Shown: positions 1 to 8,077 of the stretch, in pieces | Numbering within the stretch: the stretch's first letter is position 1 | How the letters are laid out: each line of letters starts with the position of its first letter | NCBI GenBank assembly: GCA_929200255.1 | Contig: CAKMYZ010000022.1 | Coordinates: forward strand, 1-44,001 | Direction: 5' to 3' | Origin: an uncultured Alphaproteobacteria bacterium | GTDB taxonomy: Bacteria; Pseudomonadota; Alphaproteobacteria; Rhodobacterales; Rhodobacteraceae | Length of the DNA: 44,001 bases | Notes under the pieces: generated by a model | What the model was told of the DNA's origin: nothing | What the model saw: only the letters and a program-made list of their open reading frames with translations | The model's database searches: none | Program-made: the position numbers and the translations under genes

Positions 1-47
1 ATTCTCAGTGACAATTTATGGGGCTACCGGGTCAGTTCTCAATGACA
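1..47. mobile_element. Probable terminal repeats of an IS21-type insertion sequence, cut by window edge
   Basis: Two imperfect copies of a TTCTCA(G/A)TGACA motif lie at about 2-13 and 36-47. Read on the minus strand, the inner copy begins TGTCATTGAGAACTGACCC at position 47. Multiple terminal repeats starting with TG are typical of IS21-family ends. No transposase is visible because the element would extend left of the window. Family assignment is from memory of such ends, not a search. Positions 48-219 hold no gene that I can support. Confidence 0.4.
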
Positions 48-219
48 TTCAACACCTAACCCGACTGGAGGACCAGGTTTAATGAAATCAATGGTTTAAC
101 TTGCTCACCGCATCAAAAAACATTTAAAAACAACTACTTGCTTATGCAACATACTGCAGCTTCGTTACAACAACCCCAGTTAAGCCAAACGAACAACTTA
201 GCAATACCATTGACATAGG

Positions 220-738
220 TTAGGAGCGTGGAAGCTGAAATACGTTGCGCGGAACGCCATCTGGAAAGACCTCGCGAGTGATCAGTTGACCTCCAAGCCG
301 ACTCATCAACTTATAAGCAGCCTTATTATCGTCATTCATGTGTGTCTCCACATGATCCCAACCGAGTGTGTTAACCGCAAAGCCAATCACCGCGAGGGAT
401 GCTTCGGTTGCATAGCCTTTGCCCCGCGCCGACATGCTAAGCCACCAGGTCAGTTCAGCTCTTGGCCAACCCAATGGTGCCCATAGTCCGCAACTGCCGA
501 CCATGCCGGACCCGGATTTTTCGAAAAGCGCCCAGCGTCCATATCCTCGAAGCTGAAAATGCCCCAGATCGGCCGCGAGCAAAGACCAAATTCTTTGAGC
601 CGGGAGGGGGCCGCCATAGTGCTCCGAGGCGACCGCATCTGAGAAAAACTCTTCATATGCTTCAAAATCCTTTTCCTGTGGTGGCCGCAAGCACAACCGC
701 TCAGTTTCCAGCTTAGGATAGTCCGGGTTATTATTCAT
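220..738 (-). CDS. GNAT family N-acetyltransferase (RimJ/RimL type)
   Basis: The 172-residue protein has the layout of acetyl-CoA-dependent N-acetyltransferases of the RimJ/RimL group. It starts with the ETERLCLRP strand typical of the family (residues 11-19) and carries the acetyl-CoA pyrophosphate-binding loop RGKGYA at residues 105-110, followed by an amphipathic helix. A conserved-looking NxxAxxLMxRLG segment follows near residues 136-148. The substrate (protein N-terminus, antibiotic or small amine) cannot be told from sequence. The gene stands alone, with about 110 bp of non-coding DNA upstream. The ribosome-binding site is weak. Confidence 0.85.
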   Translation of the reverse strand: MNNNPDYPKLETERLCLRPPQEKDFEAYEEFFSDAVASEHYGGPLPAQRIWSLLAADLGHFQLRGYGRWALFEKSGSGMVGSCGLWAPLGWPRAELTWWLSMSARGKGYATEASLAVIGFAVNTLGWDHVETHMNDDNKAAYKLMSRLGGQLITREVFPDGVPRNVFQLPRS

Positions 739-851
739 GGATTGGTGCTCTCATGGGTGGCTTCAGGCATGATCTAACTCGTTGGCAACGATTATCCCCG
801 ATCTGAACGCTACGTCAAAGGATCGTCAAGATAGCTGTAAACTGACTACAC

Positions 852-1526
852 TCAGATGGCGCCGACCGATAACGCTAGAACACCACTGATTTCGCTGAAC
901 GAACGTCCGCTTTCCTGCCGCCAGGTATCAAAGGCAGACTGGATCGGCACAAGCGATCGTGATGTGCCAGGCATATTGTCAACCACGCCTTCTTCATTGA
1001 GGCGCGCAAGCGTATCCTTGTTGAGAATGAAACCATCGACCCCCATGTACCTCAGAAAGTAGCATGATGTAGCATATCCGAGCCGGCTCCCATTGGATTT
1101 CAGAAGCTCGATAAGATTTATGAAATCGTCCGATTGCTTTGCCGCGAAGAAGGCACCGCAAGACGTATGGGTTTCGGACAGTTTGGTTACCAGCCTGGCG
1201 TTTTTGGGCACAGAGTTAACTTTAGCCTTGTTTCGGACGATAGAGGGATCCGCCGCGATACGGTCAAGGTCCTGCTCTTGTAAGGACCGGCATATATCCG
1301 GGGAGAACTGAAAGAACGCGTTTTCAAACGCAGGCCATTTCCTGTCGACTATGTCCCAGTTAATGCCCGCGCGGAATATTGAACGGGTCATGCCTGATAA
1401 CCAACGGTCGTCGGGTATGGATTTCAAAACCTTCGTTGAATTCGGGTGTGCCAATCGGGTCTCAACACTGTTTTTCCCTCCATGACGGTGTTCGGCGATT
1501 GCCAACAATTCCTCAAAACTGCGCAT
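852..1526 (-). CDS. DNA-3-methyladenine glycosylase I-like protein (Tag/HhH superfamily)
   Basis: The 224-residue product resembles 3-methyladenine DNA glycosylase I, a base-excision repair enzyme that removes alkylated bases. Family-like segments are the WLSGMTRSIFRAGINW stretch, the IVRNKAKV segment that matches the Tag IVRNRAKI region, and the later G-x-x-x-TSCYF segment near the usual substrate pocket. It is a divergent member, so activity on 3-methyladenine is inferred. I chose the ATG at 1526, preceded by AAGG, because the longer frame would overlap the upstream hydrolase. It is the third gene of a tight operon with the hydrolase (10 bp gap) and cysteine synthase. Confidence 0.7.
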   Translation of the reverse strand: MRSFEELLAIAEHRHGGKNSVETRLAHPNSTKVLKSIPDDRWLSGMTRSIFRAGINWDIVDRKWPAFENAFFQFSPDICRSLQEQDLDRIAADPSIVRNKAKVNSVPKNARLVTKLSETHTSCGAFFAAKQSDDFINLIELLKSNGSRLGYATSCYFLRYMGVDGFILNKDTLARLNEEGVVDNMPGTSRSLVPIQSAFDTWRQESGRSFSEISGVLALSVGAI

Positions 1527-1536
1527 TCTGTTCGCC

Positions 1537-2094
1537 TTATTTAGTGGCCTGATACCGAGCAGACGCTCCGGCACAGAAGGCGCTTAACAAATTGTTTCCT
1601 TCTTCCCAGCTTCCCATCTCACTGATATGTTCGTGCGCGCCGATCTGAATGATCTCTGCGCCCCAGGATTGAGTGACCGCGCTGGCGAAGCCGGGCGATG
1701 CGTAGGGGTCATTGCTGCTTGCGATCACAAGCGCAGGCCAGATCAATTCTCCGCGATAGAAATCTGCGAATTCGGCAGCGTCTTCCTTTGGAAAATTGGG
1801 CCCGTCCGGGTCTGGCACGGCCACCATAAAGGCCCCTGATATTTGTCTGGATGTTCTGTGCAAATATTCCGCCGTTAGAAGGCATCCAAGGCTGTGGGAC
1901 ACAATGACCGGAGGCGTTGGTTGAGCGGCGACGCTATCATCAAGCGCTTTCAGCCAGCCTTCCAGATCCGGTGCATCGAAGCTTTGGGGTGCGATACGTG
2001 AATAATCAGCCGACCCTTTCTGCCAATGCGTTTGCCAATGGGTTTCCCCCGACCCCCCATAGCCGGGGACAATGACTTTTCTGACGGATTGCAT
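1537..2094 (-). CDS. RBBP9/YdeN-family alpha/beta hydrolase
   Basis: A 185-residue single-domain serine hydrolase. The start GYGG (residues 11-14) and GETHWQTHW are typical of the RBBP9/YdeN family. The nucleophile elbow is SHSLGC with Ser68, the acid is probably Asp129 in SSNDPY, and the base is probably His156, in the position of the family's usual GHIN motif (here EHIS). The natural substrate is unknown for most of the family. The gene begins 3 bp after the cysteine synthase stop codon and ends 10 bp before the glycosylase start, so the three are very likely co-transcribed. Confidence 0.85.
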   Translation of the reverse strand: MQSVRKVIVPGYGGSGETHWQTHWQKGSADYSRIAPQSFDAPDLEGWLKALDDSVAAQPTPPVIVSHSLGCLLTAEYLHRTSRQISGAFMVAVPDPDGPNFPKEDAAEFADFYRGELIWPALVIASSNDPYASPGFASAVTQSWGAEIIQIGAHEHISEMGSWEEGNNLLSAFCAGASARYQATK

Positions 2095-2097
2095 CTG

Positions 2098-3078
2098 CTA
2101 CACCTTTGCGTTTGCGGGGTTCCAGATCACAGGGCTTGTCCCCTGATCCGCATAGACCGGGGTCGACAGATACTTGACGCCGCTATCGCACATGATTGTC
2201 ACAATGGTTGCGTCTGGCCCCAGCTTCTTTCCCAGCTCAATCGCAACAGCGACGTTTCCGCCAGTCGATGTTCCTGCGAAAATCCCTTCGCTTGCCGCAA
2301 GCTTGCGCGCCATTTGCATGGCGTCTTGCGTTGATACGGTGGCAATGTCATCGACGGCGGAAGGATCCCATAGGGGGACGACAAAACCCGCGCCGGCGCC
2401 TTCGATCTTATGTGCCCCCGTCTTCCCCGTGGAGAGTACCGGAGATTCCGCTGGCTCCACCGCTACGCAATGGATGTCGGGGTTATGTCCATGAAGGGTT
2501 TCGGAATTGCCGCGGCAGCACGCGGCCGTGCCTGTCATGGCAACAAAGGCATCCAGTTTACCAGATGTCTGCGCCCATATTTCGTTACCCATTTTGTGAT
2601 AGGCTTTAATCTGGTCCGTGTTGGCCAGCTGGTCAGTCCAGAACCCGACTGTCTTTTCGGTGAGTTCCCGCGCGGCCTCGATCATGTTTCGTGTCAGCGC
2701 TTCGTCCATCTTACCCTCATCGGATGGCACGATGGTCAGTTTTGCCCCGAAAGCAGCCATGTGCCGGCGTTTTTCGATGCTAAAGGCATCTGAGGTGACA
2801 ATGTTGAGACTGTATCCTTTTGCCGCGCAGATCATTGCAAGGGAAACGCCGGTGCTGCCACCTGTGTATTCGACAACATGACCGCCTTTGGTCAACCTGC
2901 CATCGGCCTCCGCCGCCTCAATCATGGTGAGCGCCATCCGGTCCTTCATACTGCCTGTCGGGTTTTCGGATTCGATCTTCAACAGAATCCGGGCGCAGCC
3001 CTCAGGCACTATACCTCCCAGTTCAACAAGCGGTGTCTTCCCTATTCGGTCGAGGATAGATGTATGTGTATGAAGCAT
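2098..3078 (-). CDS. Cysteine synthase family PLP enzyme
   Basis: This 326-residue protein is a fold-type II PLP enzyme of the cysteine synthase/cystathionine beta-synthase family. The N-terminal ENPTGSMKDR block carries the PLP lysine (Lys45). The substrate loop TGGSTG is at 72-77, and the phosphate-binding GTSTGGN loop lies near residue 270. The expected reaction is O-acetylserine plus sulfide to cysteine; a related beta-replacement is possible. I prefer the ATG at 3078, with GGAGAGG 10 nt upstream, over the TTG at 3111. It heads an operon with a hydrolase and a DNA glycosylase and faces a divergent HxlR regulator, so redox or electrophile control is plausible. Confidence 0.85.
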   Translation of the reverse strand: MLHTHTSILDRIGKTPLVELGGIVPEGCARILLKIESENPTGSMKDRMALTMIEAAEADGRLTKGGHVVEYTGGSTGVSLAMICAAKGYSLNIVTSDAFSIEKRRHMAAFGAKLTIVPSDEGKMDEALTRNMIEAARELTEKTVGFWTDQLANTDQIKAYHKMGNEIWAQTSGKLDAFVAMTGTAACCRGNSETLHGHNPDIHCVAVEPAESPVLSTGKTGAHKIEGAGAGFVVPLWDPSAVDDIATVSTQDAMQMARKLAASEGIFAGTSTGGNVAVAIELGKKLGPDATIVTIMCDSGVKYLSTPVYADQGTSPVIWNPANAKV

Positions 3079-3103
3079 GGGTGAGGTGCCTCTCCGGGCA
3101 GTT

Positions 3104-3157
3104 ACTTTCAATATTAAAGTGACTCATATCGAAGAGACTTTAAAAATGCAAGTGACT
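3104..3157. promoter_or_regulatory. Divergent control region with palindrome and direct repeats
   Basis: Between the cysteine synthase and hxlR-like genes lies an interrupted palindrome at 3104-3120 (ACTTT and AAAGT arms around an AT-rich core). Two copies of AAGTGACT lie at 3117-3124 and 3150-3157, 33 bp apart, or about three helical turns. These are reasonable operators for the divergent HxlR regulator, but no binding data exist. Confidence 0.45.
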
Positions 3158-3173
3158 ATGGTATGCAGGCTCT

Positions 3174-3575
3174 ATGGTCACACCGAAAAACCGAGAAGCA
3201 GCAATACACGACCCCACACTCCCAAAAGAGTTGGTATTCAGATCGCGCTGTTCGATTGCGCGCAGTCTTGAGTTGATAGGGGACAAGTGGACCTTGCTGA
3301 TAATAAGGGATCTGATGTGGCACGGTAAGGACACGTTTCAGGCCCTTCAAAGGAGCGAAGAGCGTATTCCAACAAATATCCTGGCCAGCCGTTTGAAAAA
3401 GCTCATCGCCCTGGGTCTTGTTGAAAAAACCGCATATCAGGAGCGCCCGACCCGATACCGGTACGCGCTCAGCGCCGCCGGAAAATCACTGGAGCCGGTT
3501 CTACAGGCGATGATGGATTGGGGGCATCAGAAGCTCTCTGGCGGATTTTACGATCCAAAGGCCCTTGATGAATAG
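3174..3575 (+). CDS. HxlR-family winged-helix transcriptional regulator
   Basis: The 133-residue protein has the full HxlR domain: CSIARSLELIGDKWTLLIIRDL at about 26-47, then the recognition region PTNILASRLKKL and the wing with RPTRYRYALS. Members bind DNA as dimers. Many sense oxidants or electrophiles through one N-terminal cysteine, and Cys26 sits in that position. It is transcribed away from the cysteine synthase operon across a 95 bp gap carrying dyad and direct repeats, so it probably controls that operon and itself. No strong ribosome-binding site precedes the ATG, so a leaderless or short-leader transcript is possible. Confidence 0.9.
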   Translation: MVTPKNREAAIHDPTLPKELVFRSRCSIARSLELIGDKWTLLIIRDLMWHGKDTFQALQRSEERIPTNILASRLKKLIALGLVEKTAYQERPTRYRYALSAAGKSLEPVLQAMMDWGHQKLSGGFYDPKALDE

Positions 3576-3682
3576 GCGAGGCTAATCGGGTTTTTCAGCG
3601 CGGATGTATGACCACTCGCGTGAACAGTGCGATACCGGACCCCGCCGCCGATTGCGTCTGTTTCGGAATGAAAGAAGTTCCG

Positions 3683-3705
3683 AGACACCGTGTTATTCCG
3701 TGTCT
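3683..3705. promoter_or_regulatory. Inverted repeat upstream of the MFS-lysR operon
   Basis: AGACAC (3683-3688) and GTGTCT (3700-3705) form a perfect 6 bp dyad separated by 11 bp. It is centred about 60 bp upstream of the transporter start. The spacing fits a LysR-type operator (T-N11-A), and a lysR gene follows the transporter, so autoregulation of the operon is plausible. Confidence 0.35.
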
Positions 3706-3752
3706 GACAAATGCGTAGAGTGTGCCTGTTGAAAGTTTCAGGAGGCTAGGTC

Positions 3753-4961
3753 TTGCACAGCCCAACCAGAGTGTCTGATGGCGAATTCATTGCCATGATT
3801 GCCGCATTGATGGCGCTGGTGGCATTGGCCATCAATATGATCTTGCCAGCCTACGCAGACATGACGGACCATTTCAAACTGAACACGCAAACCCAGGTAG
3901 GGCTGGCCGTGTCTCTGCTATATGCTGGTTTGGCTGTTGGGCAGGTTTCGTTCGGTGTGTTGTCGGATATGACTGGTCGAAAACCAGCCATGAATGCGGG
4001 TCTTGGCATTTTCATATTCGGAACTGTTATCTCCTGGTCTGCACCAACGTTCCCCATGTTAATCGTGGGTCAGATCGTCCAAGGAGTTGGGTTGGGCGCG
4101 CCACGCGTCGTCACCCTGGCAATCGTTCGTGACCGCTACGAAGGCCCGAGGATGGCGCGGGTGATGTCATTCATTATGGTCGTCTTCGCATTTGTGCCAA
4201 TCATATCCCCTTACATCGGTCAGACGATCGTGGCGTATCTGGGTTGGCGCACAGTTTTCGCGGTTTTTGCCGCCGGAGGCGTGGGGTCCTGTATCTGGTT
4301 CACGATACGGTTGCCTGAATCCCGGCCGGTCTCTGCCCGTTCACCTTTTACATGGGCAGGCACTCTTCAGAACCTTGGCATTGTTCTGACGAACAAATCG
4401 GCGGTGGTGAACGCCGCAGCACTTGGGGTGGTGTCAGGCGCGTTTATTGCCTCCCTCAATCTGTCTCAACAAATTTTGCAGTTCCAATATGAACTGGGGA
4501 CACGATATCCATTCTATTTCGCGTTGATGTCGTTAAGCCTTGCTGCCGCGTCTTTCATCAACGGGAAGGCGGTGATCGGGATCGGCATGCAGCGTTTGGT
4601 ACTATTCGGATTGACGGGCATGTGCAGCTTATCGCTCGCATTGGTCACCATGATCGTAGTTTCCCAGACAGATCCGGCCCTGCCAATTTTGATCAGCTAT
4701 CTGATGGCCATGATGTTTTGTTTTGGCATTCTTGTCAGCAACCTGAACGCCCTGGCGATGCGGTCTCTTGGGGCTGCGGCCGGCACAGGGGCCGCTTTGG
4801 TTGGCGCGCTGACGACCTTTGTTTCTGTCCCATTGGCGATTTTTGTCGGGAACGCCTACCAAGGGTCAATTCTGCCCCTATCCGGGGCATATGGGCTTTT
4901 CTCTTTGATGGCCCTGTGCCTTGTTGTCATCGTGGGGAAGGAGCGGAAAGGCGTTGCATAA
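3753..4961 (+). CDS. MFS transporter, Bcr/CflA drug-efflux type
   Basis: A 402-residue, largely hydrophobic protein with about twelve predicted membrane segments. The MFS motif A appears as GVLSDMTGRKPAM at residues 68-80, between the second and third helices. The sequence after it (G-x-x-V-Q-G-x-G-x-x-x-P-R-V) resembles the antiporter motif C region of Bcr/CflA proteins. The expected role is proton-driven export of a small molecule or drug; the substrate is unknown. The start is TTG, chosen because a perfect AGGAGG (3740-3745) lies 7 nt upstream. Its stop overlaps the next start (TAATG), so it is translationally coupled to the LysR regulator. Confidence 0.88.
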   Translation: MHSPTRVSDGEFIAMIAALMALVALAINMILPAYADMTDHFKLNTQTQVGLAVSLLYAGLAVGQVSFGVLSDMTGRKPAMNAGLGIFIFGTVISWSAPTFPMLIVGQIVQGVGLGAPRVVTLAIVRDRYEGPRMARVMSFIMVVFAFVPIISPYIGQTIVAYLGWRTVFAVFAAGGVGSCIWFTIRLPESRPVSARSPFTWAGTLQNLGIVLTNKSAVVNAAALGVVSGAFIASLNLSQQILQFQYELGTRYPFYFALMSLSLAAASFINGKAVIGIGMQRLVLFGLTGMCSLSLALVTMIVVSQTDPALPILISYLMAMMFCFGILVSNLNALAMRSLGAAAGTGAALVGALTTFVSVPLAIFVGNAYQGSILPLSGAYGLFSLMALCLVVIVGKERKGVA

Positions 4962-5860
4962 TGAATTATGCAGATATGGAAACCTTTGTCGCGGTTGCCA
5001 TGGCCGGCAGCTTTGCAAAGGCTGCCAAGCGGTTGAACATAACAGCTTCGGCAGTCAGCAGGCGTGTGACGCGCCTTGAAACCATGCTGGCCGTTAAACT
5101 CATCCACCGAACAACGCGGGCACTTTCCCTTACCGAGGCAGGAGAGCAATTCCTGCTTCATGCCCGATCGTCTGTTGTTTCCGCAACAAATGCAGCGGAT
5201 GCGGCCAAGAGCCATTCCGGATCTGTGGAAGGGCATCTCAAGGTGCATGCGCCCATGACCTTTGGCAAGTTGTATGTCGCTCCTCTGATACCGGAGTTTC
5301 TGCAGGCCTACCCCAGTCTTTCGCTGGAGCTATCCTTGGACGATCAATTTCCTGATTTGCTGACAGCTGGGCTGGACGTGGCCTTTACGGCCCGGCATAT
5401 CTCTGCTGGCAGCTACGTGGCGAGGAAAATTGGAAGCCTGACAAGTGTGGTTTGCGCTGCGCCGGACTATTTGCACCAAAACGATTTAATCACGCATCCA
5501 CGTGACTTAAGCCAACACAATTGCCTCCTGTACCAGCATCCCGAAAACACATCATCGTGGGTCTTTTTGCAGGGTGATGAGCGCCTGGAGGTCTCAGTGT
5601 CAGGCAATTTTTGTTCCGACAATATCGAGGTTATTTGTGAGGCTGCGAAATCTGGCATGGGGATGGCGCGCCTTCCCCGCTTCATTGCGGACGCCGAGAT
5701 TGAACGCGAGCAACTTGTTCAGATACTTCCCGAATACAGCATGCCTCGGAAAGACCTGTATGTTGTTTACCCGGATCGGCAACACAAACCTGCAAAGCTG
5801 GTGGCTTTTCTTGAGTTTTTCAAAAACAAACTTAGTGGAAGAGGCGGGTTGCAAGCCTGA
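4961..5860 (+). CDS. LysR-family transcriptional regulator
   Basis: A 299-residue LysR regulator. The N-terminal helix-turn-helix spans about residues 1-60 (METFVAVAMAGSFAKAAKRL, then SAVSRRVTRLE and TRALSLTEAG). A substrate-binding domain of two alpha/beta lobes follows from about residue 90. It belongs to the CrgA/DmlR-like group with the short SFAKAA segment. The ATG overlaps the stop of the transporter by one base, and the frame's upstream extension inside the transporter gene is a shadow. The linked transporter is the most likely target, with the effector probably a transported compound. Confidence 0.92.
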   Translation: MNYADMETFVAVAMAGSFAKAAKRLNITASAVSRRVTRLETMLAVKLIHRTTRALSLTEAGEQFLLHARSSVVSATNAADAAKSHSGSVEGHLKVHAPMTFGKLYVAPLIPEFLQAYPSLSLELSLDDQFPDLLTAGLDVAFTARHISAGSYVARKIGSLTSVVCAAPDYLHQNDLITHPRDLSQHNCLLYQHPENTSSWVFLQGDERLEVSVSGNFCSDNIEVICEAAKSGMGMARLPRFIADAEIEREQLVQILPEYSMPRKDLYVVYPDRQHKPAKLVAFLEFFKNKLSGRGGLQA

Positions 5861-5914
5861 CCAGCGCGCTGAAACTCAACCGGCTGTTATGGCCGCCATT
5901 CTTAGGTTCCAGAC

Positions 5915-6304
5915 TCATAACCAGAATATGACGGTTGCGGCGAGCGCGATTGCCGAGAGGAAGACCCTTGGGCACCTGTCATAGCGCGTTGAAATGCGTC
6001 TCCAATCTTTGAGGCGTCCGAACATTCTCTCAATCCGATTGCGGCGTTTGTAACGACGCTTGTCGTATTTGATGGTCTTGCTGCGAGACTTGCGACCAGG
6101 GATACATGGAGTGATACCCCTGTCGAGTAAGGCTTCTCTGAACCAGGCGGCATCATAGCCGCGGTCGGCGAGCAGCCATTCAGCATCTGGCAAATCGCTC
6201 AATAGAGCTGCGGCACCGGTGTAATCACTAATCTGACCTGCGCTGATGAAGAACTGAATTGGGCGTCCACAGGTATCCGAGACGGCATGCAACTCGGTGT
6301 TCAT
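5915..6304 (-). CDS. IS5-family transposase, second frame (OrfB)
   Basis: A 129-residue C-terminal transposase part. It contains the second catalytic aspartate in LLADRGYDA and the catalytic glutamate in RIERMFGRLKDWRRI, the signature of the IS5/IS427 group. The frame is open upstream of the ATG at 6304 and runs back through RGRLIGQTKGG to the A5G6 run shared with the first frame. The functional protein is therefore probably a fusion made by -1 frameshifting rather than a product of the ATG. Confidence 0.85.
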   Translation of the reverse strand: MNTELHAVSDTCGRPIQFFISAGQISDYTGAAALLSDLPDAEWLLADRGYDAAWFREALLDRGITPCIPGRKSRSKTIKYDKRRYKRRNRIERMFGRLKDWRRISTRYDRCPRVFLSAIALAATVIFWL

Positions 6305-6324
6305 TCCGCCCTTGGTTTGCCCGA

Positions 6325-6675
6325 TCAGACGTCCACGCCCCCCTTTTTCAGCCCCAGGCTTGAGGCTGTGCGGTGTGCTTTGAGGTAGGTCGCGTCAATT
6401 GAGATGGTTTTATTGTCGGGTGCCTCTGCCGCTAATCCCGTCATGATCCGCGCGAATACACCCATATCGCTCCACCGCTTCCAACGGTTGTACAATGTCT
6501 TCGGTGGACCATACTCTGCAGGCGCATCACACCATCGTAAGCCATTGCGATTGATGAAGATAATTCCGCTCAATACCCGCCTATCATCTACCCGCGGCTT
6601 ACCTCGGCTCTTGGGGAAGTACTGTATAAGCCGTCCCATTTGTTCCTCACTCAGCCAATACAGATTGCTCATCAT
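6325..6675 (-). CDS. IS5-family transposase, first frame (OrfA)
   Basis: A 116-residue N-terminal transposase part with the DUF4096-like start (YWLSEEQMGRL) and the GLRWCDAPAEYGPPKTLYNR block. The first catalytic aspartate is in ISIDATYLKAH. It ends at a TGA shortly after a run of five A and six G on the minus strand (6338-6348), the probable slippage site into the second frame. GGGGG stands close before the ATG. Confidence 0.88.
   Translation of the reverse strand: MMSNLYWLSEEQMGRLIQYFPKSRGKPRVDDRRVLSGIIFINRNGLRWCDAPAEYGPPKTLYNRWKRWSDMGVFARIMTGLAAEAPDNKTISIDATYLKAHRTASSLGLKKGGVDV
6338..6348 (-). other. Probable -1 frameshift site of the IS transposase
   Basis: On the minus strand the sequence reads AAAAAGGGGGG. 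The first frame reads Lys-Lys-Gly-Gly-Val and stops 12 nt later; a -1 shift in this run gives Gly-Gly-Arg-Gly-Arg and continues into OrfB. Programmed shifting at such runs is known for the IS427 group. Confidence 0.7.
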
Positions 6676-6746
6676 ACCCCCAAAATATTTTGAGATCCTG
6701 AATCATAGCACCGTTTCAGCATCAAGCCGATTAATGGGTCTGGAAC

Positions 6747-7136
6747 CTAGTTGCCATTCAAATCAACACAAAGGAAGCTAGATGCCCGCAGTGCCGCTTG
6801 CGCATCTTTGACCTCGCAAAAATATGCTTCAGCATCGCTAACAACAATGGGTTCACGAACCGACGGTGGTTGCACGAACGCAGCGCGCCGTATTGCATGC
6901 TGAACCGCTGGTTCGGTCGTCAAGGTCTCGCGTAGAAGCATTAAACATTGAATGTTTTCAAAGTTATGTCGATTGGTATCCAGCAATAAGTCGGATTCCT
7001 TCAACTCATTCACTTCGAGAATGTTAAGGAAATCCGGTATCCAGCTTCGAATTTGGCGTTCTGTTACATAATCGGGAAACCGAACAATGACACAGTCCAG
7101 ATGTCGATCGTAATTTGTAGATATTTGCTCCTGCAT
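6747..7136 (-). CDS. Protein of unknown function, possibly SpoIIAA/STAS-like
   Basis: A 129-residue soluble protein that I do not recognise firmly. Alternating hydrophobic strands and helices (CVIVRFPDYV, DLLLDTNRHNF, then an amphipathic helix) and the length recall SpoIIAA-like STAS proteins, but this is only an impression. Its stop codon TAG is formed with the IS junction. If the IS is removed and one TA restored, the codon becomes TAA at the same place, so the gene was not shortened by the insertion. The ribosome-binding site is weak. The gene stands alone, with 173 bp to the next gene. Confidence 0.5.
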   Translation of the reverse strand: MQEQISTNYDRHLDCVIVRFPDYVTERQIRSWIPDFLNILEVNELKESDLLLDTNRHNFENIQCLMLLRETLTTEPAVQHAIRRAAFVQPPSVREPIVVSDAEAYFCEVKDAQAALRASSFLCVDLNGN

Positions 7137-7309
7137 GGACAGTGAATCTCACGTTCAAAGAGTTTAATCAATGTTCGTTGTGGGCTCAGAGCAGACATCC
7201 GACGGTTTCAGTTGGTCAAATTGAGCGATGCAACGCCTTCAAGGTCGGCTGAGCGGACGGAGCTGCCCTTTAAGATTCAAGAACGAATGGCCGCTTGTGG
7301 TACATGCGA

Positions 7310-8077
7310 TCAACTTTGCCGGTATTCGCCTAAGAAACGTTGCGCCCAAGTCTGACTTTCACGATCCGCCAACTTGGCAGTCGGTGTTTCGACCCGCTCA
7401 GCCAAGGTTGGATCACATTCGATTTCTGAAAGTACCTCTGCTAGAACCTTTTGTGGGTTTTCTGACAAAGCGTCATACGCAATGCGCACAGGTTCTAGAT
7501 TGTTCTGCTCGAACCACCGTTCCCATTCGTCGTCGAGCGCACTCAATTCCTTCATGTGCCAAGCAATCGCATCCGGGTCGTAGTGCGGTTTCTTCGGCGG
7601 AGCCTGACGTTCCAACACCGAACCGTCCGCATTGCGATGCCAGAGCCCCGTTTGCTCAGCCCGCACCCGCGATATAGCTTGGGCCACGCGATCCTTACGA
7701 GAAAGATGGACAAACGTCGTCGGGCCGAAAACGCTCTCGATACGCTTAACGTCACCCAAGGCATCTGGTGACAGCAGCGAAAGCTGATCAATGAAAAAGC
7801 CGAAGCTACTTCGCTGCATGCGTAATCCGAAAGTGTCCGTGTTGGCCTTGCCGCGAACAAGCGCTGCGTCAAAAATTGCACGAAGAGCTGCCCTCCGAGA
7901 AACGAATGGCGTCTCGTCTAGCCCGTATACAGTCAACCACCTCTCAACCGAAGGAGCGTGAAAGTGTGAGTCGGGTAGGCCGGCGACGCCTGTTGCCGCA
8001 AGCAACTTGCAAAGCAACGTGCTCCCACTTCGAGGTGTCGTGCATATCACAAACGAGCGCGATGGTAAATTTGTCAC
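7310..8077 (-). CDS. Stf0-type sulfotransferase family protein
   Basis: A 255-residue protein with the PAPS 5'-phosphosulfate loop TTPRSGSTLLC near residues 13-23, the Stf0 continuation GVAGLPDSHFH, and a 3'-phosphate region with HLSRKDRVAQAISR near 125-140. Stf0 transfers sulfate to trehalose in mycobacteria; in proteobacteria related enzymes act on unknown glycans or lipids. The start is GTG at 8077 with a weak upstream site. Its neighbours give no pathway. Confidence 0.85.
   Translation of the reverse strand: MTNLPSRSFVICTTPRSGSTLLCKLLAATGVAGLPDSHFHAPSVERWLTVYGLDETPFVSRRAALRAIFDAALVRGKANTDTFGLRMQRSSFGFFIDQLSLLSPDALGDVKRIESVFGPTTFVHLSRKDRVAQAISRVRAEQTGLWHRNADGSVLERQAPPKKPHYDPDAIAWHMKELSALDDEWERWFEQNNLEPVRIAYDALSENPQKVLAEVLSEIECDPTLAERVETPTAKLADRESQTWAQRFLGEYRQS

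Larger units (their letters stand above)
5905..6747 (-). mobile_element. Complete IS5-family (IS427-type) insertion sequence
   Basis: An 843 bp element bounded by inverted repeats that start GGTTCCAGAC (left, from 5905) and end GTCTGGAACC (right, to 6747), each flanked by a TA dinucleotide, the expected target duplication. It carries two transposase frames read right to left and joined by a -1 shift. All three DDE residues are present across the two frames, so it may be active. The insertion lies directly at the stop codon of the neighbouring gene at 6747-7136. Confidence 0.9.
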
